A stretch of 64,000 bases of DNA from Hyphomicrobiales bacterium (lineage in GTDB: Bacteria; Pseudomonadota; Alphaproteobacteria; Rhizobiales; NORP267), in NCBI GenBank assembly GCA_021775875.1, contig JAJFHA010000028.1:23292-87291 (forward strand). The letters are read 5' to 3'. A program made the position numbers and the translations under genes. This document shows positions 9,965 to 20,731 of this stretch, piece after piece. The notes beneath the pieces are model-generated. The model saw only the letters and a list, made by a program, of their open reading frames with translations, was not told the DNA's origin and made no database searches. How positions within the stretch are numbered: the stretch's first letter is position 1; each line of letters opens with the position of its first letter.

Positions 9965-10195
9965 TTACGCGGCCATTCTCAACTTACTGTCGGGCGCGTT
10001 CCCGCCGATGGCCATATTGGTCCGGTCATTGTTGTGCATCCAAAGCCGGTTTGTGGCTTGGTCCTGCGCCTACTCGATTGTTCCAAAAATGATCTGATCC
10101 AGCCATTCTGCAATTTCCGCGTTCTCATCGCTCAGCTTGCGCTCATAACAATAACAGCATTCGCTGATCTGAAACGTACGGCAGGCCAGTGCTGA
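9965..10195 (-). pseudogene. IS3-type transposase (OrfB) remnant, internally deleted
   Basis: Read on the minus strand, ACRTFQISECCYCYERKL and SDENAEIAEWLDQI match the N-terminal part of IS3-family OrfB transposases. The frame then jumps to FGTIE, a TAG stop, AQDQATNRLWMHNNDRTNM and AIGGNAPDSKLRMAA, which match the extreme C-terminus of the same protein. The whole DDE catalytic core, roughly 180 residues, is missing and there is an in-frame stop, so this is a dead fragment. I found no inverted repeats or target duplication. It fills most of the 377-base gap between the GntR gene and metK; nothing else was recognised there. Confidence 0.75.
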
Positions 10196-10307
10196 GGAAG
10201 CCGAAATTCTCTTTGATGAGCAAATACCTGATTTGGGCAGCGCAGGTTCGTGCTTGCGAACGCTGTGCGTTGGCGGCGGCACTAGAGAAATCGTATTGCG
10301 TTTTTTG

Positions 10308-11474
10308 CTAAAGCGCAGCTTTCAGCGCATCCACGAGATCGGTCTTTTCCCAGGAAAAGCTGCCGTCTTCGCGCGGGGTGCGGCCGAAATGGCCGTAAGC
10401 TGCGGTTTGTTCGTAGATGGGGCGGGAAAGGCCTAAATGTTCGCGGATGCCGCGCGGGCTCAGGTCCATAACTTCTTGCAGCACATCGCTCAATTTCTGC
10501 TCGTCTACATTGCCGGCACCAGCTGTATCGACGTAAATTGACAAGGGCTTGGATACGCCGATCGCGTAAGCCAGCTGGATCGTGCATTTATCGGCGATGC
10601 CTGCCGCAACAACGTTTTTGGCCAGATAGCGTGCGGCATACGCGGCTGAACGGTCGACCTTGGTCGGGTCTTTACCGGAAAATGCGCCGCCGCCATGGGG
10701 AGCTGCGCCGCCATAGGTATCGACGATGATTTTGCGCCCGGTCAGCCCGGCATCACCATCAGGGCCACCGATGACGAACCTGCCGGTTGGGTTGACGTAT
10801 AATTCGTCTTCCGGGCACATCCAGCCTTCTGGCAGCACTTTCAAAATATGCGGACGGACAAGTTCGCGGATCTCTTCCTGGCTAAGGTCTTCTGAATGCT
10901 GGGTTGAGACCACAACTGAAGTTGCACCGACGGGTTTTCCGTTTTCATAGCGGAGCGTCACTTGGCTTTTTGAATCCGGGCCGAGACCTGATTCCGGGTC
11001 GGCGTGGCGAGCTTCAGCTAGCGAGCGGAGAATAGCGTGGGAAAAATGGATCGGGGCAGGCATCAACACGTCGGTTTCGCGACACGCATAGCCAAACATG
11101 ATGCCCTGGTCACCAGCGCCTTCGTCTTTGTTGCCATCTGAATCCACGCCCTGCGCGATATCAACCGATTGCGGATGAACCAGAACTTCAATGTCGGCGT
11201 GTTTCCAATGGAAACCATCCTGCTCGTAGCCAATATCCTTGATGACGCGGCGGGCGGTTTCCTCCATCAATTCTTTGGTGATTGACGCCGGTCCCCGAGT
11301 TTCACCAGCCAGCACCACTTTGTTGGTGGTTGTCAGGGTCTCAACCGCGACGCGGGAGAGGGGGTCTGCGGCCAGAAAAATATCGACGATAGAATCGGAA
11401 ATACGGTCCGATACCTTGTCGGGATGGCCTTCTGAAACAGATTCACTGGTGAATAAAAAAGAATCCTGGGACAC
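10308..11474 (-). CDS. metK: S-adenosylmethionine synthetase MetK
   Basis: Makes S-adenosylmethionine from methionine and ATP. The 388-residue product carries VSEGHPDK near the start, [10 protein letters not shown], the potassium/phosphate loop in [19 protein letters not shown] and the C-terminal DLVDALK. The frame is open further upstream, but GTG at 11474 preceded by GGGAG seven bases away gives the standard N-terminus. Transcribed alone. The roughly 185-base upstream gap was searched by eye for SAM-II and SAM/SAH riboswitch signatures and none was found. Confidence 0.97.
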   Translation of the reverse strand: MSQDSFLFTSESVSEGHPDKVSDRISDSIVDIFLAADPLSRVAVETLTTTNKVVLAGETRGPASITKELMEETARRVIKDIGYEQDGFHWKHADIEVLVHPQSVDIAQGVDSDGNKDEGAGDQGIMFGYACRETDVLMPAPIHFSHAILRSLAEARHADPESGLGPDSKSQVTLRYENGKPVGATSVVVSTQHSEDLSQEEIRELVRPHILKVLPEGWMCPEDELYVNPTGRFVIGGPDGDAGLTGRKIIVDTYGGAAPHGGGAFSGKDPTKVDRSAAYAARYLAKNVVAAGIADKCTIQLAYAIGVSKPLSIYVDTAGAGNVDEQKLSDVLQEVMDLSPRGIREHLGLSRPIYEQTAAYGHFGRTPREDGSFSWEKTDLVDALKAAL

Positions 11475-11660
11475 GATGTTCTCCCTGTGCGTCAAACAGT
11501 CTGAATTACTGAAGTTTAATTGCCGGAATATTGTTAAAAAGCCTGCCAATTGTTTCGCGGACCTGATGATCACAAACGGAACCCGGCACCGCCGGTTGTT
11601 TCGTATATTTCGGCGGCGGGGTCAATATTGATTTCTATCCAATAGGGAATGAAGTTTGAT

Positions 11661-12431
11661 TCAGTCGGCGACCAGATGTCCGCCATCAACCGGTATGATA
11701 ACGCCAGTTACATAGGCGCTCGCCTGGGAAGCGAGATAGAGTGTCACGCCTGCCATGTCTTCGGGCCGCCCGATACGCTTTCGCGGTAACCGCGCGGCAA
11801 TTTTATCTCCGGTTGTTTCCAGGGTATGTGCCATCATCTGACTTTCAAACGGGCCGGGGGCGACCGCGTTGACATTTATGTTGCGGGCTGCCAGCCGGTT
11901 TGCCATGACCCTGGTCAATTGATGTACTGCTGCCTTGCTGGCCGGATAGGACCAGGTGTCGGTATGGGGGATACCGATTCCGTCTACGGATCCAATATTG
12001 ATGATGCGTGCCGGGTTGTCGGTTGATCCTGCTTTTTCAAGATTGGGCAAAAGGGCCTGGGTCATGAAAAACAGGGATTTGACGTTCAAATCCATGACCT
12101 TGTCCCACCCGGCTTCCGGGAATTCATCGATGGCAGCGCCCCACGCCGCACCGGCATTGTTGACGAGGATATCAAGCGCTGGTTCTTTTTCTGTGAACTG
12201 TGCGGCCAGATCTTTCACACCTTCGAGGGTTGAGAGGTCAGCAGGCAGGGCGATACATTCGCCGATTTCTGAAAGTTCGCTCGCAACCTGATCACAGACA
12301 TCGGCCTTGCGCGCAGAAATATATGTCCGTACTCCGTTTTCCACGAACCCACGGGCTATCATATATCCTATACCACGGGTGCCGCCGGTAACCAGCGCCA
12401 CCTTGCCTTCAACAGAAAACAGATTTTTCAT
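11661..12431 (-). CDS. SDR family oxidoreductase
   Basis: Short-chain dehydrogenase/reductase of 256 residues, starting at ATG 12431 with AAAGGA upstream. Rossmann motif VTGGTRGIG (about 13-21), LVNNAGAAWG, the catalytic serine in NIGSVDGIG, YPASK (catalytic Tyr and Lys) and a C-terminal SAYVTGVIIPVDGGH typical of 3-oxoacyl-ACP-reductase-like enzymes. It most resembles RhlG/FabG-type NADPH reductases acting on 3-oxoacyl thioesters. Divergent from the FadJ-like gene and placed beside a beta-oxidation block, so an acyl-CoA substrate is plausible but unproven. Confidence 0.85.
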   Translation of the reverse strand: MKNLFSVEGKVALVTGGTRGIGYMIARGFVENGVRTYISARKADVCDQVASELSEIGECIALPADLSTLEGVKDLAAQFTEKEPALDILVNNAGAAWGAAIDEFPEAGWDKVMDLNVKSLFFMTQALLPNLEKAGSTDNPARIINIGSVDGIGIPHTDTWSYPASKAAVHQLTRVMANRLAARNINVNAVAPGPFESQMMAHTLETTGDKIAARLPRKRIGRPEDMAGVTLYLASQASAYVTGVIIPVDGGHLVAD

Positions 12432-12571
12432 GCGGGTAAAATTCCTTTCAGGGTTGCAGCAGGCTAGGGCCAGATGCCAGATTGAGAACTGAAAAACGAA
12501 ACTCCGATATTTGCCAATCCCAGTCAATTGGACAGGCAACAAGGATGCGTGATGTTACAGGGGCCGAATTT

Positions 12572-14656
12572 ATGAATGACTTTGTTGGATATGAAAGCCG
12601 GAACGGTGTTGGAATTATCACGATAAACAACCCGCCGGTAAATGCGTTGGGTCAGGGTGTTCGTGCCGGACTGGTTTCCTGTCTTGAAGCGGGGTTGGCG
12701 GATGACGATGTCAATTCGCTGGTGTTGATTGGTGGGGGGCGCACATTTCCAGCCGGTGCCGATATCACTGAATTTGGCAAACCGCTCAAAGCGCCGGATT
12801 TGCGGGCGGTCATTGTGGCCTATGAAAATTCCAGCAAGCCGGTGGTTGCGGCCATCCATGGGCACGCCCTTGGTGGTGGATTGGAAATTGCGTTTGGCTG
12901 CGATTATCGGATCGGTGATGCCAAATGTAGCGTTGGGTTGCCGGAGGTAACTCTTGGTATTTTGCCGGGCGCTGGCGGGACGCAGCGCTTGCCACGTCTG
13001 ATCGATCCAGGCGCGGCGCTTGATTTGATTTTGTCGGGTGCTTTTGTGGCGGCGCCAAAGGCCTTGAAGCTTGGCATTCTGGACAAGGTTGCGGAAACCG
13101 ATCTGCTTGAAGCAGCGATTGAATATGCTGGGGAGCTTATTTCAACCGGCGCGCCACGTCGTCGTATCCGCGATATGGATATCAATGTTGATGCTAAAAT
13201 ATTTGATGAAGCACGGGCGACAGCAAGCAAACGCGCGCGGGGATTTGAAGCGCCGCTGAAATGCATTCAGGCGGTGGAGAATGCTGCCACCATGTCGTTT
13301 GACGATGGCTTGAGGGAAGAGCGGGTTTTGTTTGAAGAGTTGGTTTCTTCCGAGCAGTCCAGAGGCCAGCGCTATATGTTCTTTGCCGAGCGTGAAGTTG
13401 CTAAAATCCCTGATATTCCGCGCGACACCCCGTTACGCGATATCAATAATGTTGGCATTATAGGTGCCGGAACCATGGGCGGCGGGATCGCGATGAATTT
13501 CGCCAATGCCGGTATTCCTGTTGTTTTTGTAGAAACCACTCAAGAGGCTTTGGACCGGGGTCTTGGGGTTATCAAAGATAATTATGCGACCAGTGTTTCC
13601 AGAGGGCGCTTGACGCAAGATGCCATGGATAGCCGGATGGCGCTGTTTTCAGGATCGCTGGATTTTGGCGTGTTGAGCGACGTTGATATGGTTATCGAAG
13701 CGGTGTTTGAAAATATGGCGCTGAAGAAAGAGATTTTTCAAAAACTCGACAAGGTCTGTAAGCCGGGCGCGATCCTTGCCACCAACACCTCGACACTCGA
13801 TATCGATGAGATCGCTTCTGAGACCGGACGGCCAGAAGATGTTATCGGGCTGCATTTTTTCTCGCCCGCCAACGTTATGCGACTGCTTGAAATTGTACGA
13901 GCCGAGAAAACCGGCAAGGACGTTGTTTCCACCGCCATGAAGCTGTCGAAGAAAATCCGTAAAGTTGCGGCTGTTGTCGGGGTTTGCGACGGGTTTGTCG
14001 GGAACCGTATGTTGCATGGTTATATGGACCAGGCCATGTCGCTGCTGGAAGAAGGCGCGTTGCCACAGCAGATTGACAAGGCGCTTTATGATTGGGGCTG
14101 GGCCATGGGGCCGTTTGCGGTGATGGATCTGGCGGGTAACGATGTGAGCTGGCTGATCAGGCAAGGGAAAGCGCCGGACCGGGATCGTAACTTGCCCTAC
14201 CCGCATAGAATCGCTGATCAGCTTTGTGAGCAAGGTCGGTTTGGCCAGAAATCCGGCAAAGGCTGGTATCTCTATGCCGATGGTAGTCGCAAGCCGGAAG
14301 TTGACCCGGACGTGGACGCATTGATTTTGAAAAACTCAGCCGACAAAGGCATCACGCGGCGCGATATTTCTGACGAAGAAATCGTCCAGCGCTGCATGTA
14401 TGCGCTGGCTAATGTAGGCGCGGATTTGCTTGATGAAGGCATCGCGCTGAGGGCTGGTGATATTGATGTGATCTATAATGCCGGTTACGGGTATCCGCGC
14501 TATCGCGGTGGGCCGATGTTTTATGCGGATATGATCGGGCTTGATAATATGCTGGCAAGCATCAACCAGTTCCGTGAAGATTTCGGGCCGCTTTGGCGGC
14601 CAAGCAAATATCTCGAAAAGCTGGTTGCCGAAGGAAAAACTTTTTCCGGTTCATAA
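12572..14656 (+). CDS. Bifunctional enoyl-CoA hydratase / 3-hydroxyacyl-CoA dehydrogenase
   Basis: Multifunctional beta-oxidation enzyme of the FadB/FadJ type, 694 residues from ATG 12572. Residues 1-190 are crotonase-like, with the oxyanion-hole segments [10 protein letters not shown] and [17 protein letters not shown] and the general-base region [20 protein letters not shown]. From about 293 comes the NAD-binding dehydrogenase domain ([14 protein letters not shown]), the catalytic segment [18 protein letters not shown], and two C-terminal dehydrogenase domains. A start at 12482 is open but would reach into the divergent SDR promoter; the chosen ATG has AGGGG upstream. Followed by its thiolase partner 30 bases on. 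Confidence 0.93.
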   Translation: MNDFVGYESRNGVGIITINNPPVNALGQGVRAGLVSCLEAGLADDDVNSLVLIGGGRTFPAGADITEFGKPLKAPDLRAVIVAYENSSKPVVAAIHGHALGGGLEIAFGCDYRIGDAKCSVGLPEVTLGILPGAGGTQRLPRLIDPGAALDLILSGAFVAAPKALKLGILDKVAETDLLEAAIEYAGELISTGAPRRRIRDMDINVDAKIFDEARATASKRARGFEAPLKCIQAVENAATMSFDDGLREERVLFEELVSSEQSRGQRYMFFAEREVAKIPDIPRDTPLRDINNVGIIGAGTMGGGIAMNFANAGIPVVFVETTQEALDRGLGVIKDNYATSVSRGRLTQDAMDSRMALFSGSLDFGVLSDVDMVIEAVFENMALKKEIFQKLDKVCKPGAILATNTSTLDIDEIASETGRPEDVIGLHFFSPANVMRLLEIVRAEKTGKDVVSTAMKLSKKIRKVAAVVGVCDGFVGNRMLHGYMDQAMSLLEEGALPQQIDKALYDWGWAMGPFAVMDLAGNDVSWLIRQGKAPDRDRNLPYPHRIADQLCEQGRFGQKSGKGWYLYADGSRKPEVDPDVDALILKNSADKGITRRDISDEEIVQRCMYALANVGADLLDEGIALRAGDIDVIYNAGYGYPRYRGGPMFYADMIGLDNMLASINQFREDFGPLWRPSKYLEKLVAEGKTFSGS

Positions 14657-14686
14657 ATTTAATATTTAATTTCAAAGGAACACAAC

Positions 14687-15868
14687 ATGCGTGAAGCAGT
14701 TATCGTCTCGACAGCAAGAACCCCGATTGGCAAAGCCTATCGGGGTGCGTTCAATTATACCGGTTCGCCGACCATTGCCGGACATGCAGTTCGCGAAGCG
14801 GTCAAACGGGCTGGTGTCGATCAGGCAGACGTTGAAGATGTGGTGATCGGGGCCGGAACCCAGGAAGGGACACAGGGTTATAATTTTGCCCGTCAATGTG
14901 CCATTGCAGCGGGTCTTCCTGTCCAGGTGGGTGGCATGACGGTCAATCGGTTATGTGCGTCTGGGTTGATGGCGATTGCGACGGCAGCCAGACAGATCAT
15001 TCACGATGATATGCAGGTTGTTGTGGGGGGCGGTGCTGAATCCATTTCGTTGGTCCAGAATGATCATTCGAATAAATTCATGGCAAAGGATGAAACGGTT
15101 ATTGAAAACAGTTCGGATCTTTATATGCCGATGATCGATACCGCCGAGGTTGTTGCCAAGCGATACAATATCAGCCGGGATGCTCAGGATGAATATGGCC
15201 TGCGAAGCCAGATGCGTACCGCTGCCGCCCAGCAGGCTGGCAAATTTGATGACGAGATTGTCCCGGTCACCACAAAAATGGGCGTCATGGACAAGGAAAC
15301 CAAAGAAATTTCCTTCCATGAAGTGACCCTTGAAAAAGACGAAGGCAATCGCCCGACGACAAATCTCGAAGGTTTGGCCGGATTGAACCCGGTGCGGGAA
15401 AACGGCGTCATCACAGCTGGCAATGCGAGTCAATTGTCAGATGGCGCGTCGGCGTCTGTATTGATGGAAGCGAGACTTGCCGAACAGCGTGGGCTCTCCC
15501 CGCTTGGCATTTATCGCGGCATGGCAGTATCTGGGTGCGAACCTGATGAAATGGGGATCGGGCCTGTATTCGCGGTACCCAAATTGCTCGAACGCCATGG
15601 CCTCAAGGTGGACGATATCGGCCTTTGGGAGTTGAATGAAGCATTTGCGGTGCAAGTTCTCTATTGCCGTGAAAAACTCGGTATTCCGGACGAACTTCTC
15701 AACGTCAATGGCGGAGCGATCTCAATTGGGCACCCCTATGGTATGAGCGGCGCGCGGCTTACGGGCCATGCCTTGATCGAAGGCAAGCGGCGTGGTGCCA
15801 AGTATGTGGTTGTCACCATGTGCGTTGGTGGCGGGCAGGGTGCCGCCGGTTTGTTCGAAGTCGCGTAA
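14687..15868 (+). CDS. Acetyl-CoA acyltransferase (thiolase)
   Basis: Beta-ketothiolase of 393 residues, cleaving 3-oxoacyl-CoA with CoA. The acyl-accepting cysteine is in VNRLCASG (about 89), the catalytic histidine in [12 protein letters not shown] (about 347) and the second cysteine in [10 protein letters not shown] (about 378). AAGGA sits ten bases before the ATG. Together with the preceding bifunctional enzyme and the following acyl-CoA dehydrogenase it forms a complete beta-oxidation set; a FadA/FadI-like role is likely. Confidence 0.94.
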   Translation: MREAVIVSTARTPIGKAYRGAFNYTGSPTIAGHAVREAVKRAGVDQADVEDVVIGAGTQEGTQGYNFARQCAIAAGLPVQVGGMTVNRLCASGLMAIATAARQIIHDDMQVVVGGGAESISLVQNDHSNKFMAKDETVIENSSDLYMPMIDTAEVVAKRYNISRDAQDEYGLRSQMRTAAAQQAGKFDDEIVPVTTKMGVMDKETKEISFHEVTLEKDEGNRPTTNLEGLAGLNPVRENGVITAGNASQLSDGASASVLMEARLAEQRGLSPLGIYRGMAVSGCEPDEMGIGPVFAVPKLLERHGLKVDDIGLWELNEAFAVQVLYCREKLGIPDELLNVNGGAISIGHPYGMSGARLTGHALIEGKRRGAKYVVVTMCVGGGQGAAGLFEVA

Positions 15869-15890
15869 ATAGCGTTCAGTGGAGATAGCA

Positions 15891-17096
15891 ATGAATTTTG
15901 AATATTCTGACAAAGTAAAAGAGCTCCAGGAACGCGTTACCGCTTTCATGGATGAGCATGTCTACTTAAACGAACATGTTTACGAAGAGCAGGTCGCGGC
16001 AGGGGACCGCTGGTGCATCCCGCCGATCATGGAAGAGATGAAAGCTGCGGCAAAAAAACAGGGGCTTTGGAACCTGTTTTTGCCTGAAAGCGATCTCGGA
16101 TACGGGCTTACCAATATGGAATATGCGCCTCTTTGCGAAATTATGGGTCGCTCGCCAGTCGGACCGGAAGCGTTCAATTGTTCAGCGCCAGATACAGGCA
16201 ATATGGAGGTGCTGGAGCGCTACGGCACGGATGCCCACAAGGAAGAATGGTTGAAGCCGCTGCTTGCCGGTGAAATTCGCTCCGCCTTTGCCATGACCGA
16301 ACCGGCGGTGGCATCATCAGACGCTACCAATATAGAAGCCAGCATTGTTCGTGATGGCGACGAATATGTCATCAACGGGCGCAAATGGTGGACATCCGGC
16401 GCGGTCGATCCACGTTGTAAAATCATGATTTTCATGGGTAAGACCGACCCTGAAGCTGATCGCCATGCGCAGCAATCGATGGTCCTCGTGCCAATGGATG
16501 CTGACGGTGTCAGTGTCGTGCGCCATCTGCCGGTCTATGGCTTTGACCATGCGCCACACGGCCATGCGGAAGTGGATTTCAAAAATGTCCGGGTGCCGGT
16601 ATCAAATATTCTGCTCGGCGAAGGGCGCGGTTTTGAAATTGCCCAGGGGCGGCTTGGGCCGGGGCGTATTCACCATTGCATGCGCTTGATCGGACAGGCC
16701 GAGCGGGCAATTGAAGCCATGTGCAAGCGCGCCAAACAGCGGGTTGCTTTTGGTAAACCGATTTCCCAGCAGGGCGTCGTGATGGATGCCATCGCGAGGT
16801 CACGGCTTGAGATTGAACAGGCCCGGCTGTTGGTTCTCAAAGCGGCGTATATGATGGATACGGTTGGCAACAAGGAAGCGCGGTCCGAAATTGCAATGAT
16901 CAAAGTGATCGCGCCGAATTTGGCACTCGACGTGATCGACCGTGCCGTGCAGGTCCATGGTGGTGGTGGCGTATCGGATGAGTTTCATCTGGCCTATGCC
17001 TGGGCCCATGCACGCACTTTGCGTTTGGCTGATGGTCCAGATGACGTGCATCTGGCATCGATTGCCAAACAGGAATTGCGCAAGCACGGCAATTAA
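15891..17096 (+). CDS. Acyl-CoA dehydrogenase
   Basis: FAD enzyme that introduces the alpha-beta double bond in acyl-CoA, passing electrons to ETF. The 401-residue product has the family segments [40 protein letters not shown] and [13 protein letters not shown] (C-terminal FAD region). ATG 15891 is chosen over an in-frame GTG 12 bases earlier because GGAG lies six bases before it. It closes the plus-strand beta-oxidation operon after the thiolase. The substrate chain length cannot be told. Confidence 0.92.
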   Translation: MNFEYSDKVKELQERVTAFMDEHVYLNEHVYEEQVAAGDRWCIPPIMEEMKAAAKKQGLWNLFLPESDLGYGLTNMEYAPLCEIMGRSPVGPEAFNCSAPDTGNMEVLERYGTDAHKEEWLKPLLAGEIRSAFAMTEPAVASSDATNIEASIVRDGDEYVINGRKWWTSGAVDPRCKIMIFMGKTDPEADRHAQQSMVLVPMDADGVSVVRHLPVYGFDHAPHGHAEVDFKNVRVPVSNILLGEGRGFEIAQGRLGPGRIHHCMRLIGQAERAIEAMCKRAKQRVAFGKPISQQGVVMDAIARSRLEIEQARLLVLKAAYMMDTVGNKEARSEIAMIKVIAPNLALDVIDRAVQVHGGGGVSDEFHLAYAWAHARTLRLADGPDDVHLASIAKQELRKHGN

Positions 17097-17139
17097 ATTC
17101 TTGCCGGGGCGGCCCTTTAGGTTTGTCTCGGCGGGTCTT

Positions 17140-18153
17140 CTAAATATTTAGAAATGTGGCCGGGTCGATAGCCTTTGGGCCATCGTCGCGCGTCCATATT
17201 TGCGCCGGTCCGAAATCCACGCGCTGGTGCGGTTCGGTCCAGTTGATATCCGGCATGGCACCGACAATGCCGTGAGGATTTTGGTCGCCATCGTTGAGAT
17301 AATAGCCTTCCAGATTGGTCTGGAAGGCTATTGTGTTGGCGACATTCTGCCAGGAATATAAATCCCGCGCATAGCCCCAAAGGTTTGGGAAATCGATCAG
17401 GCGTTTTCGCGTGCAGCGGAAATGGGTGGCGTAAACTGAATCAAACCGGACCAGGGTCGGGAATAGCCGCCAATCGGTTTCGGTGATCACCTGGCCAAAC
17501 AAATAACGTTTTGCGGCGAGCCGCTCTTCGAGACTGGCCAGCGCCGCAAACACATCCTCAATCGCGTCATCATAGGCCTGTTGTTTTTGTGCCAACCCGG
17601 CGCGATAGACCCCGTTTGACAATTTGACATGAATTTGTTCGTTCAAATCATCGATCTCTTCGAGCAAAGTTTCAGGGGTCAGGGTATAATCCGGTGCACC
17701 GGGAATATCGTTCAGGTCGCGCATTATTCTGGCGGATTCATTGGAGAGGATATTCCCTTCAAAACGATCCCAAATTACGGGAATGGTGACGCGCCCGGTA
17801 AATTCAGGATCGGTTGCCGTATAAAGCTGGTGGAGGTGCTTGGCGGGCTGACCGACCGGATCGTCGGTGAAATTGTCGGGGTTTATTGCATAGCCTTCGA
17901 TGCGAGCGCCCCCGGCAATCCTCAATGGAATTTGCGATGACAGACCTTTGACAGCACGCACCAATAACGCCCGGTGGGACCAAGGGCAGCTCATCGAAGC
18001 CACCATGATATAGCGGTTGGTGTCAGCGGGAGAATCGATAAATAATTGCGCTGAAAGATTTTGAGCGAGCGTGCTGGCTTTGCGTTTGAACGCGCCGTCC
18101 TGGATAAAATTATCGGCGTCTTCCTGCCAGTGCCCGTCAACCAGCATTCCCAT
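17140..18153 (-). CDS. Glutathionyl-hydroquinone reductase (Xi-class glutathione transferase)
   Basis: Predicted to reduce glutathionyl-hydroquinones, removing glutathione from quinone adducts, as YqjG/PcpF do. The 337-residue product has the thioredoxin-fold N-domain with catalytic Cys56 in MSCPWSHR, the GAARI/YAINPDNF-type loop characteristic of the class, NESARIMRDLN, and an all-helical C-domain with TDWRLFPTLVRFDSVY. The length exceeds ordinary GSTs, as expected. Stands alone on the minus strand, GAAGG eight bases before ATG. A link to detoxifying quinones from the aromatic pathways nearby is only a suggestion. Confidence 0.9.
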   Translation of the reverse strand: MGMLVDGHWQEDADNFIQDGAFKRKASTLAQNLSAQLFIDSPADTNRYIMVASMSCPWSHRALLVRAVKGLSSQIPLRIAGGARIEGYAINPDNFTDDPVGQPAKHLHQLYTATDPEFTGRVTIPVIWDRFEGNILSNESARIMRDLNDIPGAPDYTLTPETLLEEIDDLNEQIHVKLSNGVYRAGLAQKQQAYDDAIEDVFAALASLEERLAAKRYLFGQVITETDWRLFPTLVRFDSVYATHFRCTRKRLIDFPNLWGYARDLYSWQNVANTIAFQTNLEGYYLNDGDQNPHGIVGAMPDINWTEPHQRVDFGPAQIWTRDDGPKAIDPATFLNI

Positions 18154-18191
18154 TTATGATACCTTCGCTGAGCTAGATTTAGCTAACTCTG

Positions 18192-19319
18192 TTACGCCCC
18201 GGTAAACCGGCGCAGGTGGTAATCGATATTGCCAAACAGGCTGTTGATCATGGTCAGGCGTTTAAAATAATAACCAACATACATTTCTTCGGTCATGCCC
18301 ATGCCGCCGTGGATCTGGATTGCTTCCTGGCCAACCTTGCGGCCCGCATTGCCAACCTGAATCTTGAGCGCGGAAATTGTGCGCGAGGCATCATCGGCTC
18401 CGGCATCCATTGCCATTGCGGCGCGGTAGAGCAGGGATTTGGTCTGCTCATATTCCATGAACATTTCTGACATGCGATGCTGGAGCACTTGGAAGCTGCC
18501 GATCGGGACGCCGAATTGTTTGCGGGTTCTGGAAAATTCCACGGTCGCCTTATAAAGCATTTCCATAGCCCCAACCGCTTCGGCACAGGAGGCCAGAATG
18601 GCTTCTTCAATGGCATTGTTCAGGATGGCGTAACCGCCGTGCAATTCACCGATGACGGCGTCGGCGCTTACCGCCACCTCATCAAACACAATTTCCGACG
18701 CCCTGAAGCCGTCCTGGGTCGGGTAATTCTGACGGCTCACGCCTTTTGCGCTGGCATCGACCAGAAACAGCGTAACGCCATCGGGGTCGTGCTGCTGGCC
18801 GTGGGTGCGCGCCGAGATGATCAGCCTGTCGGCGGCCGGGCCGTTGAGGACTACGCTCTTGTCGCCGTCGATGACAAACCCCTCGCCGGTTTCGGTCGCC
18901 ATGGTTGAAACATTGGCCGGGTTATAGCGCCCGTCGGGTTCGCAATAGGCGAGCGCTAATTGTATAGAGCCATCGATGATTGCCGGGATCAGGGCTTCTT
19001 TCTGCGCGGCGGACGCTGCCTGGCGCAGCGCGGATCCAGCCAGAATGGCGGTTGCCAGGAAGGGCTCCAGCACCGGGCCACGGCCAAAGGCTTCAAAAAT
19101 GATCATGGTCTCGACCGCGCCGCCGCCAAAGCCGCCATCTTCTTCCGGGAATGGCAATCCGAGCCATCCAAGTTCGGCGAACATATTCCAGTTTTCACTG
19201 CTGAAACCTTGTTCGCTGGATTCGATTTTACGGCGCATATCGGGTTCGTATTTTTCGCGCACAAAACGCTCGACAAAGTCGCGAACCATTTCCTGCTCTT
19301 CGCTGAAAGAGAAATTCAT
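18192..19319 (-). CDS. Acyl-CoA dehydrogenase
   Basis: Acyl-CoA dehydrogenase family protein of 375 residues. It begins FSEEQEMVRDFVERFV, carries ALAYCEPDGRYN in place of the usual ALTEP motif, RTRKQFGVPIGSFQVLQH, and QIHGGMGMTEE near the C-terminus. It follows another acyl-CoA dehydrogenase by 24 bases in the same operon; such pairs often form heteromers, as in steroid and branched-acyl oxidation, so the two may work as one enzyme. Pair function is inference. Confidence 0.9.
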   Translation of the reverse strand: MNFSFSEEQEMVRDFVERFVREKYEPDMRRKIESSEQGFSSENWNMFAELGWLGLPFPEEDGGFGGGAVETMIIFEAFGRGPVLEPFLATAILAGSALRQAASAAQKEALIPAIIDGSIQLALAYCEPDGRYNPANVSTMATETGEGFVIDGDKSVVLNGPAADRLIISARTHGQQHDPDGVTLFLVDASAKGVSRQNYPTQDGFRASEIVFDEVAVSADAVIGELHGGYAILNNAIEEAILASCAEAVGAMEMLYKATVEFSRTRKQFGVPIGSFQVLQHRMSEMFMEYEQTKSLLYRAAMAMDAGADDASRTISALKIQVGNAGRKVGQEAIQIHGGMGMTEEMYVGYYFKRLTMINSLFGNIDYHLRRFTGA

Positions 19320-19343
19320 GAACTGAATACCTGTCTTGAAATA

Positions 19344-20543
19344 TCAGAGACCGAGAACGGCCTTGGCGATGATGTTCTTCTGGATTTCATTGGACCCGCC
19401 ATAGATGGAGGTCTTGCGAAAATTAAAATATTTTGATGTGGCATCGGCAGCCCAGCCTGGGCCAACACTGTCCACGTTTGATCCGGGCACGTAAAATTCC
19501 GGCAGATACGGCGTTGCGTAATTGCCGGCTAATTCGACGAATAGCTCCGTTATCAATTGTTGGATTTCTGTGCCCTTGATTTTCAGGATTGAGGATTCAG
19601 GCCCCGGCGCTTTCCCGGTCTGGACCGCAGCGAGGGTTCTAAGCTCGGTAAATTCGAGCGCCATCAACTCAATCTCGACCAGCGCCAGGCGGCGCATAAA
19701 ATCAGCATCATCGGTCATCATTTCACCAAAGCCATTGTCGGTTTTGGTGGCGATGGCGCGGATGGTTTCGATCTGTTCTTTGGAGCGGGCGACGCCTGCA
19801 ATGCCGGTCCGCTCGTGGGTCAGCAACATCTTGGCGTAGGTCCAGCCCGCGCCTTCTTCGCCGATCAGGTTATCAACCGGTACGCGGACATTCTCGAAAT
19901 GGACATCATTGACTTCGCGGCCGCCATCGATGGTGACGATCGGGTTGACGGTGATGCCCGGTGATTTCATGTCGATCAGGAGGAAAGAAATACCAAGTTG
20001 CTTTTTCTCTTCTGTCGAGGTGCGTACCAGGCAGAAAATCCAGTCGGCATATTGGGCGAAGGTGGTCCAGGTTTTCTGGCCAGTGACGATATAATGATCG
20101 CCGTCACGTTCGGCTTTGGTCGAAAGCGAGGCAAGGTCAGACCCAGCGCCCGGTTCGGAAAATCCCTGACACCACCAGATGTCGCTTTCGAGAATACCGG
20201 GCAGGAAACGCTTTTTCTGTTCGTCGTTGCCAAAGGTGTAAATAATCGGACCGACCATGCCGAGGCCGAACGGGACCAGACGCGGTGCACCGGCACGGGC
20301 CATTTCGGTTTCGAAAATATATTTTTGCGAGGGCGACCAACCGGTGCCACCATATTCTTCAGGCCAGTTGGGTGCGATCCATCCTTGCGCGTGGAGCGCT
20401 TTTTGCGAACGCACCATATCGTCGCTGGAGAGCGATTGCCGGTTTGCAGATTTTTCCAGAATATCAGCAGGATATTCGGTCTCGAAGAATGTCCGCACTT
20501 CTTTCTGGAAGGCAATTTCTTCGGGGTTAAAAGAAATGTCCAT
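19344..20543 (-). CDS. Acyl-CoA dehydrogenase
   Basis: Acyl-CoA dehydrogenase family protein of 399 residues: FNPEEIAFQKEVRTFF at the start, WCQGFSEPGAGSDLASL (flavin/substrate loop), TGQKTWTTFAQ, and IYGGSNEIQKNIIAKAVLG at the end. The QGFSEPGAGSDLA and GGSNEIQ motifs are those of FadE-type enzymes of branched or cyclic acyl chains. First gene of a two-gene minus-strand operon with the dehydrogenase at 18192; AGGGA precedes the ATG. Confidence 0.92.
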   Translation of the reverse strand: MDISFNPEEIAFQKEVRTFFETEYPADILEKSANRQSLSSDDMVRSQKALHAQGWIAPNWPEEYGGTGWSPSQKYIFETEMARAGAPRLVPFGLGMVGPIIYTFGNDEQKKRFLPGILESDIWWCQGFSEPGAGSDLASLSTKAERDGDHYIVTGQKTWTTFAQYADWIFCLVRTSTEEKKQLGISFLLIDMKSPGITVNPIVTIDGGREVNDVHFENVRVPVDNLIGEEGAGWTYAKMLLTHERTGIAGVARSKEQIETIRAIATKTDNGFGEMMTDDADFMRRLALVEIELMALEFTELRTLAAVQTGKAPGPESSILKIKGTEIQQLITELFVELAGNYATPYLPEFYVPGSNVDSVGPGWAADATSKYFNFRKTSIYGGSNEIQKNIIAKAVLGL

Positions 20544-20731
20544 ATTATCATTCCCTGTTTGCTTGCCCGCACCATATCTTTAGCGATGATAATCCGCTTC
20601 TGCAATGTGACCAGGGTGTGATCCGGAGATATTGAGCCTGTTCGGTGATTTTATGTCCTGATCTGGCGGCTTGCGCTCATTGGAATTCTTGCTTAGCGTT
20701 TTGGAAATCAAAAACCTGGGGGAAAATCACG

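Noticed and set aside
11475..11660. Possible SAM riboswitch upstream of metK
   Set aside because: Looked for the conserved cores of SAM-II and SAM/SAH elements in the minus-strand leader and did not find them; a covariance-model search would be decisive.
19976..20621. Two long alternative frames over the acyl-CoA dehydrogenase at 19344
   Set aside because: Both are out-of-frame or antisense readings of a gene with clear FadE-type motifs.
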